A DNA stretch of 64,000 nucleotides from Enterococcus alishanensis (lineage in GTDB: Bacteria; Bacillota; Bacilli; Lactobacillales; Enterococcaceae). Under the pieces are notes generated by a model. It saw nothing but the letters and a program-made list of their open reading frames with translations. It was not told where the DNA came from and ran no database searches. Positions 1-9,320 of this stretch are shown in pieces (positions within the stretch are counted from its first letter, which is position 1; each line of letters begins with the position of its first letter). The translations under genes were made by a program, and so were the position numbers. The DNA lies in NCBI RefSeq assembly GCF_019218635.1, contig NZ_JAHUZB010000002.1, positions 310,001-374,000 on the forward strand, given 5' to 3'.

Positions 1-1
1 G

Positions 2-610
2 ATTTATACAATTGGTGCTGGCGTTGGTCCAGAATTTAGTATTGAAGACTGCAATTACGATAAAGTGATAATCATGACCGATGCGGATACCGATGGTGCC
101 CATATCCAAGTCTTATTACTGACTTTCTTTTATCGTTATATGAAACCATTGATTGAAGCTGGGAAAATTTATATAGCTTTACCACCATTGTATAAAGTTT
201 CAAAAGGTAGCGGTAAAAAACAAGTAGTGGAATATGTTTGGACTGACGATGAATTACAATCAGCGATTGAAACAGTTGGCAAAGGTTATATGTTACAGCG
301 TTATAAAGGTCTCGGAGAAATGAATGCTGATCAATTATGGGAAACAACCATGGATCCAGAGCATCGTACATTGGTTCGTGTAAGAATAGATGACGCTGCT
401 AAAGCAGAACGAAGAGTCACTACTTTAATGGGGGATAAAGTTGAACCCCGTAGAAAGTGGATTGAAAGCCATGTTCAATTTACCTTGGAAGAAGATGGTA
501 GTTTGTTGGACAGTAAAACAGAAGACGATATTACGGCAACTACCACTGTAGTTAAAGATCCAACTGAAACGGAAATTTATCAAGCAAATTTATTTGATGG
601 GGAGGAATAG
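2..610 (+). CDS. parE: DNA topoisomerase IV subunit B, 3' part only
   Basis: The reading frame is already open at base 2 and runs 202 codons to TAG, so the gene begins outside the window; the internal GTG at 65 is not the start. ParE is the ATPase/TOPRIM subunit of topoisomerase IV, which decatenates daughter chromosomes together with ParC. The visible part holds the end of the TOPRIM domain, with the metal-binding DADTDG motif (the aspartates bind Mg2+), then PLYKV and the QRYKGLGEM block of type IIA topoisomerase B subunits. The protein ends NLFDGEE. parC follows after 2 bases, the standard parE-parC operon of Firmicutes, and its ribosome site lies inside the parE 3' end. GyrB is the only close alternative and is excluded by the adjacent parC. 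Confidence 0.96.
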   Translation: MYTIGAGVGPEFSIEDCNYDKVIIMTDADTDGAHIQVLLLTFFYRYMKPLIEAGKIYIALPPLYKVSKGSGKKQVVEYVWTDDELQSAIETVGKGYMLQRYKGLGEMNADQLWETTMDPEHRTLVRVRIDDAAKAERRVTTLMGDKVEPRRKWIESHVQFTLEEDGSLLDSKTEDDITATTTVVKDPTETEIYQANLFDGEE

Positions 611-612
611 CC

Positions 613-3066
613 TTGGAAAATCAACATGCGATTCAAGAATTAACATTAGAAGAAGTCATGGGAGAACGCTTCGGGCGCTATTCTAAATACATTATTCAAG
701 AACGGGCACTGCCGGACATTCGAGACGGTTTAAAACCTGTTCAACGGCGCATCTTGTATGCAATGGATAAAGATGGCAATACTTTTGACAAAGGGTTTCG
801 TAAGTCTGCTAAGTCAGTTGGAAATATCATGGGGAATTATCATCCTCACGGCGACAGTTCAATTTATGAAGCTATGGTCCGAATGAGCCAGGACTGGAAA
901 TTACGGGAAGTATTAATTGAGATGCATGGTAATAACGGTTCGATGGATGGAGATCCACCTGCTGCGATGCGGTATACTGAAGCACGTTTATCAAAATTAA
1001 GCGGTGAAATGCTGCAAGACATCGAAAAAGAAACAGTCGACTTCGTCTGGAATTTTGATGATACTGAAAAAGAACCGACTGTTTTACCAGCTGCGTATCC
1101 TAATTTGTTGGTTAATGGTTCAACAGGGATTTCTGCAGGTTATGCAACTGAAATTCCGACCCATAATTTAGCTGAAGTGATAGATGGTACCATTTATTTG
1201 ATTGATCATCCTAATGCTGATCTAACTAAAATTATGACTTATATTCCTGGACCAGATTTTCCAACTGGTGCAATTTTACAAGGAAAAGATGAAATCAAAA
1301 AGGCCTATGAAACAGGTCGTGGCAAAGTAATCTTACGTTCAAAGACTTCAATTGAACAGTTAAAAGGTGGCAAACAACAAATTGTCATTCATGAAATTCC
1401 TTATGAGGTTAATAAAGCTGTGCTAGTGAAAAAAATGGATGAAATCCGTTTAAACAAGAAAATTGATGGTATCGCAGAAGTTCGTGATGAAACAGATCGG
1501 ACTGGTTTGCAAATTGTTGTGGAATTGAAAAAAGATGTGAATGCAGAAGGTATTCTAAACTACCTATTTAAAAATACTGATTTACAAATCAATTATAATT
1601 TCAATATGGTTGCAATTGATAATATGACACCAAAACAAGTTGGCTTGGTTCATGTTTTAAAGAGCTATATTGGTCACCGCCAATCCGTTATTACTAAACG
1701 AAGCCAGTATGAATTGACTAAAGCTCGTAAACGTCAGCATATCGTCGAAGGTTTGGTTAAAGCTTTGTCGATTTTAGATGAAGTCATTGCAGCAATTCGC
1801 GGAAGTAAAGATAAAAAAGATGCCAAAAATAATTTAGTTGCCCAATTTGATTTTACCGAAGAACAAGCGGAAGCAATTGTGACTTTGCAATTGTATCGTT
1901 TAACCAATACGGATATCACACAATTAGAAAAAGAAGCTGAAGAGTTAGCAGCTAAGATCAAAGAATTACAATTAATCTTAAACAGTGATAAAGAACTTTT
2001 TAAAATAATGAAACAAGAACTACGTCAAATTAAGAAACAATATGGCAATGACCGTCTGACTAAAATTGAAGAAGAAATTTCTGAAATAAAAATTGAAACT
2101 GAAGTTTTAATCACACAAGAAGATGTCATAGTGACCTTAACAAAGGAAGGTTATTTGAAACGTAGTAGTATTCGGTCATATAATGCCTCACAAGTAAATG
2201 AACATGGCATGAAAGATGGCGATCAACTAATCTTTATTGATAAATTGAATACCTTGGACCATTTAATGATATTAACCAATCATGGCAATATGATCTATCG
2301 ACCAATTCATGAAATTACTGATTTAAAATGGAAAGATGTTGGTGAACATATTTCACAAACAATCTCAAATTTATCAATCGATGAAGAAGTGGTAGCAGTA
2401 TTTCCTTATAAAGAGATTGATGAGAATGCTGTTTTTATCTTTATGACAAGATCAGGCATGATTAAGCAAACGAAGATGTCTGAATTTTCTCCATGGCGTA
2501 CCTATCGAAGTCGTTCAACCTTAGCAATGAAAATGAAAAACGCTGAAGATAAAGTTGTTTCAGCGATTTTAACCAATCAGAAAAATGACATGGACATCTT
2601 TACTGCTACCAACCGAGCTTTTGGATTGCGTTATCCATTAACTGAAGTTCCTTGTTTAGGTGCGAAAGCTGCTGGTGTGAAATCAGTTAACTTGAAAGAG
2701 GGCGATTTCATTGTTGGTGGTGCACTAGTCTTTTCTGAAGGGGATTCACCAATTACATTAATTAGTCAACGAGGTGCGGCAAAACGTATCTTGGCTCAAG
2801 AACTACCTCAACTTGGTCGTGCTAAACGAGGGTTAATGATTTTCAGAGAATTAAAGAAAAATCCTCATCGATTGGTTTATTTAACGGATCAGTCAATAGG
2901 GGAATTAAACATCACTAGTCAAAATGGCACTGAACACTCAATCGCGATTTCTGATATCGTCTTAAGTGATCGTATGTCGAACGGATCATTTGTGATAGAT
3001 GAAAAAAATGAAGGTCAAGTATATAGTGTTTCATTAGTGAAGGAATTATCTGAAGAAAACAGTTAA
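613..3066 (+). CDS. parC: DNA topoisomerase IV subunit A
   Basis: The 817-residue protein is the DNA-cleaving subunit of topoisomerase IV. The start is TTG at 613, placed 7 bases after GGGGAGG (599-605) in the end of parE. The N-terminal winged-helix breakage domain contains HPHGDSSIYEAM and the catalytic tyrosine Y121 in AMRYTEARL. A coiled-coil tower region follows (roughly 370-490), then the beta-pinwheel DNA-binding domain. The quinolone-resistance positions appear wild type: S82 and E86 correspond to Ser80 and Glu84 in the usual numbering. Length fits Lactobacillales ParC. Transcription ends at the strong hairpin just downstream. Confidence 0.97.
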   Translation: MENQHAIQELTLEEVMGERFGRYSKYIIQERALPDIRDGLKPVQRRILYAMDKDGNTFDKGFRKSAKSVGNIMGNYHPHGDSSIYEAMVRMSQDWKLREVLIEMHGNNGSMDGDPPAAMRYTEARLSKLSGEMLQDIEKETVDFVWNFDDTEKEPTVLPAAYPNLLVNGSTGISAGYATEIPTHNLAEVIDGTIYLIDHPNADLTKIMTYIPGPDFPTGAILQGKDEIKKAYETGRGKVILRSKTSIEQLKGGKQQIVIHEIPYEVNKAVLVKKMDEIRLNKKIDGIAEVRDETDRTGLQIVVELKKDVNAEGILNYLFKNTDLQINYNFNMVAIDNMTPKQVGLVHVLKSYIGHRQSVITKRSQYELTKARKRQHIVEGLVKALSILDEVIAAIRGSKDKKDAKNNLVAQFDFTEEQAEAIVTLQLYRLTNTDITQLEKEAEELAAKIKELQLILNSDKELFKIMKQELRQIKKQYGNDRLTKIEEEISEIKIETEVLITQEDVIVTLTKEGYLKRSSIRSYNASQVNEHGMKDGDQLIFIDKLNTLDHLMILTNHGNMIYRPIHEITDLKWKDVGEHISQTISNLSIDEEVVAVFPYKEIDENAVFIFMTRSGMIKQTKMSEFSPWRTYRSRSTLAMKMKNAEDKVVSAILTNQKNDMDIFTATNRAFGLRYPLTEVPCLGAKAAGVKSVNLKEGDFIVGGALVFSEGDSPITLISQRGAAKRILAQELPQLGRAKRGLMIFRELKKNPHRLVYLTDQSIGELNITSQNGTEHSIAISDIVLSDRMSNGSFVIDEKNEGQVYSVSLVKELSEENS

Positions 3067-3087
3067 TCTGTAATACACAGATTGATG

Positions 3088-3126
3088 AAAACGGCTATCT
3101 GTATTAATACAGATAGCCGTTTTTTG
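3088..3126 (+). terminator. Rho-independent terminator of parE-parC
   Basis: A near-perfect inverted repeat (AAAACGGCTATCTGTATT and its complement, arms 3088-3105 and 3106-3123) is followed directly by a T run, 22 bases after the parC stop. Confidence 0.93.
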
Positions 3127-3138
3127 TATCACATAATA

Positions 3139-3262
3139 ACTGTTTCAAGAAAATTTGTTAAGAATTTTAAAAAGTAAATATGTTGCAAAAAGCTTGATAT
3201 CAGCGTTTTGTTAACGATAACAAAAACCTCGGGAAAATATTGTGCAAACTGTTACAAGAAAA
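3139..3262. repeat. Pair of 16-bp direct repeats upstream of pflB
   Basis: AACTGTTTCAAGAAAA (3139-3154) and AACTGTTACAAGAAAA (3247-3262) differ at one base. They flank the cre-like dyad, and the second lies just upstream of the -35 box. Direct copies on either side of a promoter operator suggest binding sites of a second regulator; this is inference. Confidence 0.5.
3206..3225. promoter_or_regulatory. cre-like perfect dyad (CcpA or Rex site) upstream of pflB
   Basis: TTTTGTTA-ACGA-TAACAAAA is a perfect 8-bp inverted repeat with a 4-base centre. The inner 16 bases (3208-3223) fit the degenerate Gram-positive cre consensus WTGNNARCGNWWWCAW at every position. It also resembles a Rex site (TTGTTAA...TTAACAA type). 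Both CcpA and Rex are known regulators of fermentation genes. It lies about 40 bases upstream of the -35 box, a position more typical of activation or of an upstream roadblock than of direct promoter occlusion. Confidence 0.65.
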
Positions 3263-3264
3263 CC

Positions 3265-3292
3265 TTGCAAACATTTAAAGATGTGTTATACT
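3265..3292 (+). promoter_or_regulatory. pflB promoter
   Basis: -35 TTGCAA (3265-3270), 16-base spacer, -10 TATACT (3287-3292) preceded by an extended TGT (3284-3286). The pflB start lies 56 bases downstream, leaving a short leader with AAGGAGG at 3334-3340. Confidence 0.75.
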
Positions 3293-3348
3293 CTTTTTGT
3301 AGAGCTGTAGCAATTAAATAGTTGGATATTTCTAAGGAGGTCTCTTGA

Positions 3349-5640
3349 ATGGGAACTGCAACAAACGAACTTAAAAAAATGAACAATCTTGAAAAAAGCG
3401 CATGGGATGGATTTAAAGGTCACTTATGGAAAACTGAAATTAATACACGTGACTTTATCCAAGCAAATTACACACCTTATGAAGGCGATGCATCTTTCTT
3501 AGCTGACCCTACTGACGCAACTGACAAATTATGGGGCAGATTACAACAATTACAAAAACAAGAACGTGAAAATGGCGGCGTATTAGACATGGAAGCTGAT
3601 GTTGTTTCAGCTGCAAATGCTTATGGTGCTGGTTACATTGATGAAGCTTTAAAAGACAAAGAAACAGTTGTTGGTTTACAAACTGACAAACCTTTAAAAC
3701 GTGCATTTATGCCTTATGGTGGTATTAAAATGGCTGAAGAATCATTGAAAAGCTATGGCTATACTCCTAACCCTAAATATACTGAAATTTTTACAAAATA
3801 CCATAAAACACATAACCAAGGTGTTTTTGATGTTTATACTCCAGAAATCAGAGCAGCTCGTCGTAATAAAATTATTACTGGCTTACCTGATACTTATGGT
3901 CGTGGACGTATCGTTGGTGACTATCGTCGTGTAGCATTATACGGAATTGATTACTTGATGGAACAAAAATTCCATGATCACGAAAATGTAACACATGGTC
4001 AATTCTCAGATGAAGATATTCGTCTAAGTGAAGAAATTACTGATCAATACAATGCGTTAAAACGTATGAAAGAAATGGCTGCAGCTTATGGCTACGATAT
4101 TTCTCGTCCAGCTGAAAATGCTAAAGAAGCGGTTCAATGGACTTACTTTGGTTACTTAGCTGCAATCAAAGAACAAAATGGTGCGGCAATGTCAATTGGC
4201 CGAGTTTCAACTTTCTTGGATGTATATATCCAAAGAGATATCGAACGCGGATTAATGAATGAAGATCAAGCACAAGAATTAATTGACCATTTAGTAATGA
4301 AATTACGTATGGTGAAATTTGCTCGTATCCCTTCATACAATGAATTATTCTCTGGCGACCCAGTTTGGGCAACATTATCAATTGCTGGTATGGGTATGGA
4401 CGGACGTACTTTAGTTACTAAAAACGATTTCCGTTTCTTACACACATTGGAAAACATGGGACCATCTCCAGAACCAAACTTGACTGTTCTTTATTCTTCA
4501 CGTTTACCAGAAGGCTTTAAAGAATATGCAACTAAAGTTTCAATTGATACTTCTTCAATCCAATACGAAAACGATGATGTTATGCGTCCAGTATGGTTAG
4601 ATGACTATGCAATTTGTTGCTGTGTGTCTGCCACTCAAACTGGTAAAGAAATGCAATTTTTCGGTGCTCGTGCTAACTTAGCAAAAGGTTTATTATATGC
4701 TATCAATGGCGGGGTTGATGAAAAATCTAAAACACAAGTAGGACCTGCTTATCAAGCAATCACTTCTGATGATGCTTTAGACTTTGATGAAGTAATGGCT
4801 AAATACGATGACATGATGGAATGGTTAGCTGGTATGTATGTAAATACTTTGAACATCATTCACTATATGCATGATCGCTATTTCTACGAAGCAGCTGAAC
4901 TAGCTTTGATGGATACAAACTTAAAACGTACTTTCGCAACTGGTATCGCTGGATTCTCACACGTAGTAGACTCATTATCAGCAATTAAATACGCTAAAGT
5001 ATATCCAGTTCGTGATGAAGATGGTATCGTTATTGACTACCGTACTGAAGGAGAATTCCCTAAATATGGTAACGACGATAGCCGTGCAGATGATTTAGCA
5101 GTTTGGTTACTTAAAACATTCATGGAAAAATTAGAACATTACAAAACTTACCGTGATTCTGAACCAACTACTTCAATCTTAACAATTACTTCAAACGTTG
5201 TTTACGGAAAAGCAACTGGTGCTTTACCTGATGGTCGTGCAGCTGGCGAACCTTTAGCTCCTGGTGCGAACCCATCTTACGGTGCGGAACAACATGGATT
5301 ATTAGCTTCATTAAATTCATTAACTAAATTGCCTTACGAATATGCTTTAGACGGTATTTCAAATACTCAAAGTATCAATCCTGATGCTTTAGGTCATGAT
5401 GAAGAAGAACGTATTACTAACTTGACAAGCGTATTAGATGGTTACTTTGACCAAGGCGCTCATCACTTAAACGTGAACGTATTTGGTAAAGAAAAATTAG
5501 TTGATGCAATGGAACACCCAGAAAAAGAAGAGTATGCAAACTTCACAATTCGTGTTTCTGGTTATGCTGTTAAATTTATCGACTTAACTCGTGAACAACA
5601 AATGGACGTTATTAGCCGGACTTTCCACGCTAAAATGTAA
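3349..5640 (+). CDS. pflB: Pyruvate formate-lyase (formate acetyltransferase)
   Basis: The 763-residue glycyl-radical enzyme converts pyruvate and CoA to acetyl-CoA and formate under anoxia, feeding mixed-acid fermentation. ATG at 3349 sits 8 bases after AAGGAGG. The active-site cysteine pair is present in [10 protein letters not shown]424-C425 align with the catalytic Cys-Cys followed by VS, and C423 is an extra third cysteine. The glycyl radical site is G738 in RVSGYAVKF, 25 residues from the C-terminus as expected. Codon use looks strongly biased to preferred codons (long runs of GAA, AAA, GGT, TTA), as for a highly expressed gene. The activase pflA lies 86 bases downstream. Regulation probably uses the dyad at 3206-3225. 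Confidence 0.97.
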   Translation: MGTATNELKKMNNLEKSAWDGFKGHLWKTEINTRDFIQANYTPYEGDASFLADPTDATDKLWGRLQQLQKQERENGGVLDMEADVVSAANAYGAGYIDEALKDKETVVGLQTDKPLKRAFMPYGGIKMAEESLKSYGYTPNPKYTEIFTKYHKTHNQGVFDVYTPEIRAARRNKIITGLPDTYGRGRIVGDYRRVALYGIDYLMEQKFHDHENVTHGQFSDEDIRLSEEITDQYNALKRMKEMAAAYGYDISRPAENAKEAVQWTYFGYLAAIKEQNGAAMSIGRVSTFLDVYIQRDIERGLMNEDQAQELIDHLVMKLRMVKFARIPSYNELFSGDPVWATLSIAGMGMDGRTLVTKNDFRFLHTLENMGPSPEPNLTVLYSSRLPEGFKEYATKVSIDTSSIQYENDDVMRPVWLDDYAICCCVSATQTGKEMQFFGARANLAKGLLYAINGGVDEKSKTQVGPAYQAITSDDALDFDEVMAKYDDMMEWLAGMYVNTLNIIHYMHDRYFYEAAELALMDTNLKRTFATGIAGFSHVVDSLSAIKYAKVYPVRDEDGIVIDYRTEGEFPKYGNDDSRADDLAVWLLKTFMEKLEHYKTYRDSEPTTSILTITSNVVYGKATGALPDGRAAGEPLAPGANPSYGAEQHGLLASLNSLTKLPYEYALDGISNTQSINPDALGHDEEERITNLTSVLDGYFDQGAHHLNVNVFGKEKLVDAMEHPEKEEYANFTIRVSGYAVKFIDLTREQQMDVISRTFHAKM

Positions 5641-5668
5641 TTTGGTTTCACAATAACTTTAAGCTACA

Positions 5669-5703
5669 AATGGGCGGATGGACGGAATGTCTATTCGCCT
5701 ATT
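5669..5703 (+). other. Hairpin between pflB and pflA
   Basis: AATGGGCG (about 5669-5676) can pair with CGCCTATT (5696-5703, one G-U), with a further GGAC/GTCT stem inside. There is no T run, so it is more likely an mRNA stability or processing element setting the pflB:pflA ratio than a terminator. It contains the ATG at 5670 that is in frame with pflA but lacks a ribosome site. Confidence 0.5.
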
Positions 5704-5726
5704 CATTTCTAAGGAGGAAAAATCTC

Positions 5727-6506
5727 ATGACTACTGCAACTGAAACGGCTGTTTTAGGAAATGTTCACTCAATTGAAAGCTTTGGTTCTGTGGATGGACC
5801 TGGTGTACGTTTTATTGTCTTTTTACAAGGCTGTCAAATGCGTTGCCAATTTTGTCATAATCCAGATACTTGGAAAATTAATGACCCAAAGGCAAAAAAA
5901 AGAACAGCTGATGATGTATTGGATGAAGCCCTACATTATAAAAGCTATTGGGGAAAAAAAGGCGGTTTAACAGTCAGTGGCGGGGAACCTTTATTACAAA
6001 TGGACTTTTTAATTGATTTATTTAAAAAGGCTAAGGAAAGAGGCGTAAACACCACCTTAGATACCTGTGGAAAACCATTTACGAGAGAAGAGCCATTTTT
6101 TTCTAAATTTGAAGAACTAATGAAATATACTGATTTAATCTTATTTGATGTGAAACATATTGATGAAAAGCAACATAAAATTCTAACCGGTCATAGTAAT
6201 GAAAATATTTTGGGAATGGCTAGATATTTGTCTGAAATTAATAAGCCAGTTTGGATTCGCCATGTCCTAGTGCCAGAACGTAGTGACTATGATGAATTTT
6301 TAATTCGTTTAGATGAGTTTATCAAAACTCTGAACAATGTCGATAAAGTTGAAATTTTACCTTATCATACAATGGGTAAATATAAGTGGGAAGAATTAGG
6401 CTTTAAATATCCATTGGATGGGATTGAACCGCCAACTGATGACCGTGTTGAAAATGCCAAAAAATTATTGCATACGAGTGATTATAAAGGCTATTTGAAC
6501 CGTTAA
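5727..6506 (+). CDS. pflA: Pyruvate formate-lyase-activating enzyme
   Basis: Radical SAM enzyme that abstracts a hydrogen from the PflB glycine using S-adenosylmethionine and a [4Fe-4S] cluster. I start it at ATG 5727, 9 bases after AAGGAGG (5711-5717), giving 259 residues; the longer frame from 5670 would add 19 residues encoded in a hairpin and has no ribosome site. The cluster cysteines are C36, C40 and C43 in GCQMRCQFCHNP. The SAM-binding SGGEPLLQ motif follows. Length is normal for PflA (about 250-260). It is co-oriented with pflB and closed by its own terminator. Confidence 0.96.
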   Translation: MTTATETAVLGNVHSIESFGSVDGPGVRFIVFLQGCQMRCQFCHNPDTWKINDPKAKKRTADDVLDEALHYKSYWGKKGGLTVSGGEPLLQMDFLIDLFKKAKERGVNTTLDTCGKPFTREEPFFSKFEELMKYTDLILFDVKHIDEKQHKILTGHSNENILGMARYLSEINKPVWIRHVLVPERSDYDEFLIRLDEFIKTLNNVDKVEILPYHTMGKYKWEELGFKYPLDGIEPPTDDRVENAKKLLHTSDYKGYLNR

Positions 6507-6510
6507 TCTA

Positions 6511-6550
6511 AAAGAAAAGAGCAGGATTTTGTTGCTCTTTTCTTTTTTTT
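6511..6550 (+). terminator. Terminator of pflB-pflA
   Basis: AAAGAAAAGAGCA (6511-6523) pairs perfectly with 6533-6545, followed by a long T run. Confidence 0.9.
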
Positions 6551-6559
6551 TGATATGAT
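6532..6559 (+). promoter_or_regulatory. Probable ppaC promoter
   Basis: TTGCTC (6532-6537) and TATGAT (6554-6559) are 16 bases apart and sit 33 bases before the ppaC start. The -35 overlaps the right arm of the pfl terminator, so the two elements share sequence. The -35 match is only fair. Confidence 0.5.
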
Positions 6560-6591
6560 AAAAAAGAACTGATAAAAAGGAGCGATAAAAT

Positions 6592-7521
6592 ATGTCAAAA
6601 GTTTTAATTTTCGGACACCAAAATCCAGATACTGATGCTATTGGTGCTGCTTTAGCCTTTGCACATTTACAAAAAGAATTAGGTGTTGACGCGGAAGCAG
6701 TTGCGTTAGGCACACCAAATGAAGAAACTGAGTACGCGTTAAATCAATTTGGTTTGATTGCGCCACGAGTTGTTGAAAAAGTTGCTGGAGAAACGCAAGA
6801 TGTCATGTTAGTTGACCATAACGAGTTTCAGCAAAGTGTTTCAGATATTGAAGAGGTGAATATTTTAGCGGTTGTTGACCATCACCGAATTGCTAACTTT
6901 CAAACAGCTAATCCTTTATACTACCGCGCCGAACCAGTCGGTTGTACTTCAACCATCGTATTGAAATTGTACAAAGAAAATAATGTGACCGTACCTAAAG
7001 AAATCGCTGGCATGATGCTTTCAGCAATTGTTTCAGATACTTTATTATTTAAATCTCCAACTTCAACTGAAGAAGATATGAAAGCCGCTAAAGAATTAGC
7101 AGCAATTGCTGATGTTGATTTAGAAAGTTATGGCTTAGAAATGTTAAAAGCTGGTACTAACTTAAGCACAAAAACTGAAGCAGAATTATTAGACTTAGAT
7201 GCTAAAAGTTTCCCAATGGGAGACAAAACTATTCGAGTGGCACAAGTGAATACAGTAGATTTAGCAGAAGTTTTTGCTCGTCAAGAAGCATTGGAAGCAG
7301 CGATGATTGTCGAAAACACAAAAAATAAATATGATTTATTTGTTTTATTAGTAACGAATATTTTGAATTCTGATTCTGAGATCTTGATTGCCGGAGAGCC
7401 TAAAGAAAAAGTCGAAGTGGCTTTTAATACAAAATTAGAAAATAATCGAGCATTCCTACCAGGAGTTGTTTCTCGAAAAAAACAAGTTGTTCCCCAATTA
7501 ACTGAAGCCTTTGAAAAATAA
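6592..7521 (+). CDS. ppaC: Manganese-dependent inorganic pyrophosphatase (family II)
   Basis: The 309-residue protein hydrolyses cytosolic pyrophosphate and so drives biosynthetic reactions. It is a DHH-family enzyme: N-terminal [13 protein letters not shown] supplies metal-binding His and Asp residues, the DHH signature is in [10 protein letters not shown], and the C-terminal DHHA2 domain carries the [10 protein letters not shown] substrate-binding loop. Length is the same as Bacillus PpaC. ATG at 6592 follows AAGGAG (6577-6582). Terminators lie on both sides, so it is probably monocistronic. Family I Ppa proteins are unrelated, so the assignment is firm. Confidence 0.97.
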   Translation: MSKVLIFGHQNPDTDAIGAALAFAHLQKELGVDAEAVALGTPNEETEYALNQFGLIAPRVVEKVAGETQDVMLVDHNEFQQSVSDIEEVNILAVVDHHRIANFQTANPLYYRAEPVGCTSTIVLKLYKENNVTVPKEIAGMMLSAIVSDTLLFKSPTSTEEDMKAAKELAAIADVDLESYGLEMLKAGTNLSTKTEAELLDLDAKSFPMGDKTIRVAQVNTVDLAEVFARQEALEAAMIVENTKNKYDLFVLLVTNILNSDSEILIAGEPKEKVEVAFNTKLENNRAFLPGVVSRKKQVVPQLTEAFEK

Positions 7522-7529
7522 TTTGACTT

Positions 7530-7558
7530 GGAGACTTTCATAAGAGAGTCTCCTTTTT
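7530..7558 (+). terminator. Terminator of ppaC
   Basis: GGAGACT and AGTCTCC arms with a 10-base loop are followed by six or more T. The hairpin covers the in-frame TTG at 7528, which argues against using that codon as the next gene's start. Confidence 0.88.
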
Positions 7559-7569
7559 TAGGAGTAAAA

Positions 7570-8379
7570 ATGAAGATTATATCTAATGAAGAAAAACTAA
7601 TAGAATATATAAAAAAACCAGAAATTATGACTCTACTTAATTATTTTGAAAAACAAGAAAATCCTGTGATCCTGCGAGAAATTAAAAATAATTTTCCTAG
7701 TATGCGGCATTTGGATCAATATTTAGATCGTTTGATTTCGTTTGAAATAATTTTTCGTAGAAATCGGCGCTATTATTTGCATATTCCTCAGTTAAAGGCG
7801 TATCCTTTGGTAGAAAGTTGGAACAAAATAAATCAATTGGCTGAAGAGACAGCAAAAGTAACGTTGATTTCTTTCTTAATCCAAAATTATTGGCAAGAAA
7901 AATATCCTGGCACTATAGCAGTTGATTTTAATTTGCCGGAGATAACGCAAATAGCAAATGAGGAATATCAACTGATAACAGTAAATGTGGAAAAAAGGAA
8001 TGATTTTACAATTCCTAATTATTTTTCTTTTCAAACAGAAGATTATCCTGAATCATTTGAACAATTGGAAAAATTAATTGGTGATGTGAACCAAGAATTT
8101 TATTTTAATCAAGTTAGTACGGTTTTAGATTTTGTTTTGAAACAAAAGAAACCGCGGCGAGAAACTATTTATTCTCAAAGTTTAATTGTTACTGATTTGA
8201 TTCAATTAGATCCAGTGCCCAAAATTTTAGTACCAGTTGTAGATGAAATTCCTGATTTACCAGAATTAGACGCTGAACTTAAAAAATTATCTGGGGATAT
8301 TCGTTATTTTGCAATTCGTCGATTAATGAAAATACTAGTTCCAACATTAGGTTTTACTTATCTCATAAAGAAGGCGTAA
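7570..8379 (+). CDS. DUF1803-like protein of unknown function
   Basis: A 269-residue soluble protein beginning MKIISNEEKLIEYIKKPEIM, from ATG 7570 with AGGAG 5 bases upstream; an upstream extension to TTG 7528 would cross the ppaC terminator and is rejected. The N-terminal 80 residues look like a winged helix (a predicted helix series, then RRNRRYYLHIPQ), and no enzyme motif is visible. From memory, Lactobacillales carry a DUF1803 gene next to ppaC, which is why I suggest that family; I could not check this. The next gene starts 2 bases after its stop, so the two are probably co-transcribed. Function unknown. Confidence 0.6.
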   Translation: MKIISNEEKLIEYIKKPEIMTLLNYFEKQENPVILREIKNNFPSMRHLDQYLDRLISFEIIFRRNRRYYLHIPQLKAYPLVESWNKINQLAEETAKVTLISFLIQNYWQEKYPGTIAVDFNLPEITQIANEEYQLITVNVEKRNDFTIPNYFSFQTEDYPESFEQLEKLIGDVNQEFYFNQVSTVLDFVLKQKKPRRETIYSQSLIVTDLIQLDPVPKILVPVVDEIPDLPELDAELKKLSGDIRYFAIRRLMKILVPTLGFTYLIKKA

Positions 8380-8381
8380 AT

Positions 8382-9233
8382 ATGCAAAAAATTTTCAAGA
8401 TATTAGTAGCAATTATTTCAGTTTTTAGTGTAACTGGAATGTTTTACTATTTTCAAATACGTTCAATAAATGGTGGCAACATATCTAAACAAAAAGGAAT
8501 TAATTATAGTCAAACACCAACTGTTTTTATTCATGGCTATCAAGGAAATAGTTTTTCTTTTGGTCCGATGCTAAAAATTTTAAATGATGATCAATATGCG
8601 AAACGTGCTATGACAATTACAGTTGCTGAGGATGGTCAATTGACTGTAAAAGGGAATTTATCAAAGAAAGCAGATAATCCAACGATCATGTTACTTTTTT
8701 CAAATAATCGTGCTAGTGAGATTAAGCAAAGCCAGTGGATTTCTGATGCAATGCAATATTTATCCAAACAAGGCGTAAAAAAAGTGAATCTAGTTGCTCA
8801 TTCAATGGGTGGTGTATCAGCTTTACGTTACCTTTTAGAATACGATCAAGGTCCTAAAGTAGAAAAGTTGGTGACGGTTGCTACGCCATATAATGATTTA
8901 GAAATCGCCGAAGATACTGATGAGGTATTTGCTGCAGAATTGACCGAGACGGGTCCTAGCCAAGAGACACCTATTTATCAATATTTTGACCAACAAATGA
9001 ATAAATTGCCAAAAAACTTACAAGTTTTAAATATTGCTGGAAATAAAAAAGACGGGACTCAAAGTGATGGTGCGGTCTCACTGCATAGTGCATTTGCCTT
9101 ACGCTATTTAATCTCGTCTCATGTAAAGAGTTATCAAGAATATACAATTACTGGTATTAAGGCAAGTCATTCTTGGATAACTAAAACAGCCGCATTTGAA
9201 AAAGAATTAATTAAATTTTTATGGCAAAAATGA
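8382..9233 (+). CDS. Membrane-anchored or secreted alpha/beta hydrolase (DUF915-like)
   Basis: A 283-residue protein with an N-terminal hydrophobic segment (about residues 5-25, a signal anchor or uncleaved signal). The alpha/beta-hydrolase fold is indicated by the oxyanion strand TVFIHGYQGNSFSF, the nucleophile elbow VAHSMGGVSAL (Ser in HSMGG) and a late His in IKASHSWITKTAA. This order fits the DUF915 hydrolases of lactobacilli and enterococci, whose substrates are unknown but are presumed to be esters or lipids. It is translationally close to the preceding gene (2-base gap) and ends inside the stem of its terminator. Confidence 0.8.
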   Translation: MQKIFKILVAIISVFSVTGMFYYFQIRSINGGNISKQKGINYSQTPTVFIHGYQGNSFSFGPMLKILNDDQYAKRAMTITVAEDGQLTVKGNLSKKADNPTIMLLFSNNRASEIKQSQWISDAMQYLSKQGVKKVNLVAHSMGGVSALRYLLEYDQGPKVEKLVTVATPYNDLEIAEDTDEVFAAELTETGPSQETPIYQYFDQQMNKLPKNLQVLNIAGNKKDGTQSDGAVSLHSAFALRYLISSHVKSYQEYTITGIKASHSWITKTAAFEKELIKFLWQK

Positions 9234-9268
9234 GCTAGAGAATCTATCAAGGATTCTCTAGCTTTTTT
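9233..9268 (+). terminator. Terminator after the DUF915-like hydrolase gene
   Basis: AGCTAGAGAATC (9233-9244) pairs with GATTCTCTAGCT (9252-9263), followed by TTTTTT. The left arm shares its first base with the stop codon. Confidence 0.92.
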
Positions 9269-9320
9269 CGTGTAAAATAACGATTGGTTTTTAATAGATG
9301 ATGAAATGAAGTGTTTTTTT

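Noticed and set aside
72-371. 99-codon minus-strand frame inside parE
   Set aside because: Antisense to conserved topoisomerase sequence, no ribosome site, no family resemblance.
65-610. GTG at 65 as the start of a 181-residue protein
   Set aside because: The frame is open upstream to the window edge and encodes the conserved TIGAGVG...SIEDCNYDK segment of ParE, so the gene simply enters from the left.
5670-5726. 19-residue N-terminal extension of PflA
   Set aside because: Its DNA forms a hairpin and lacks a ribosome site, while ATG 5727 has an ideal one and gives the family length.
7528-7569. Upstream TTG start for the DUF1803-like gene
   Set aside because: It lies within the ppaC terminator stem; ATG 7570 has its own ribosome site.
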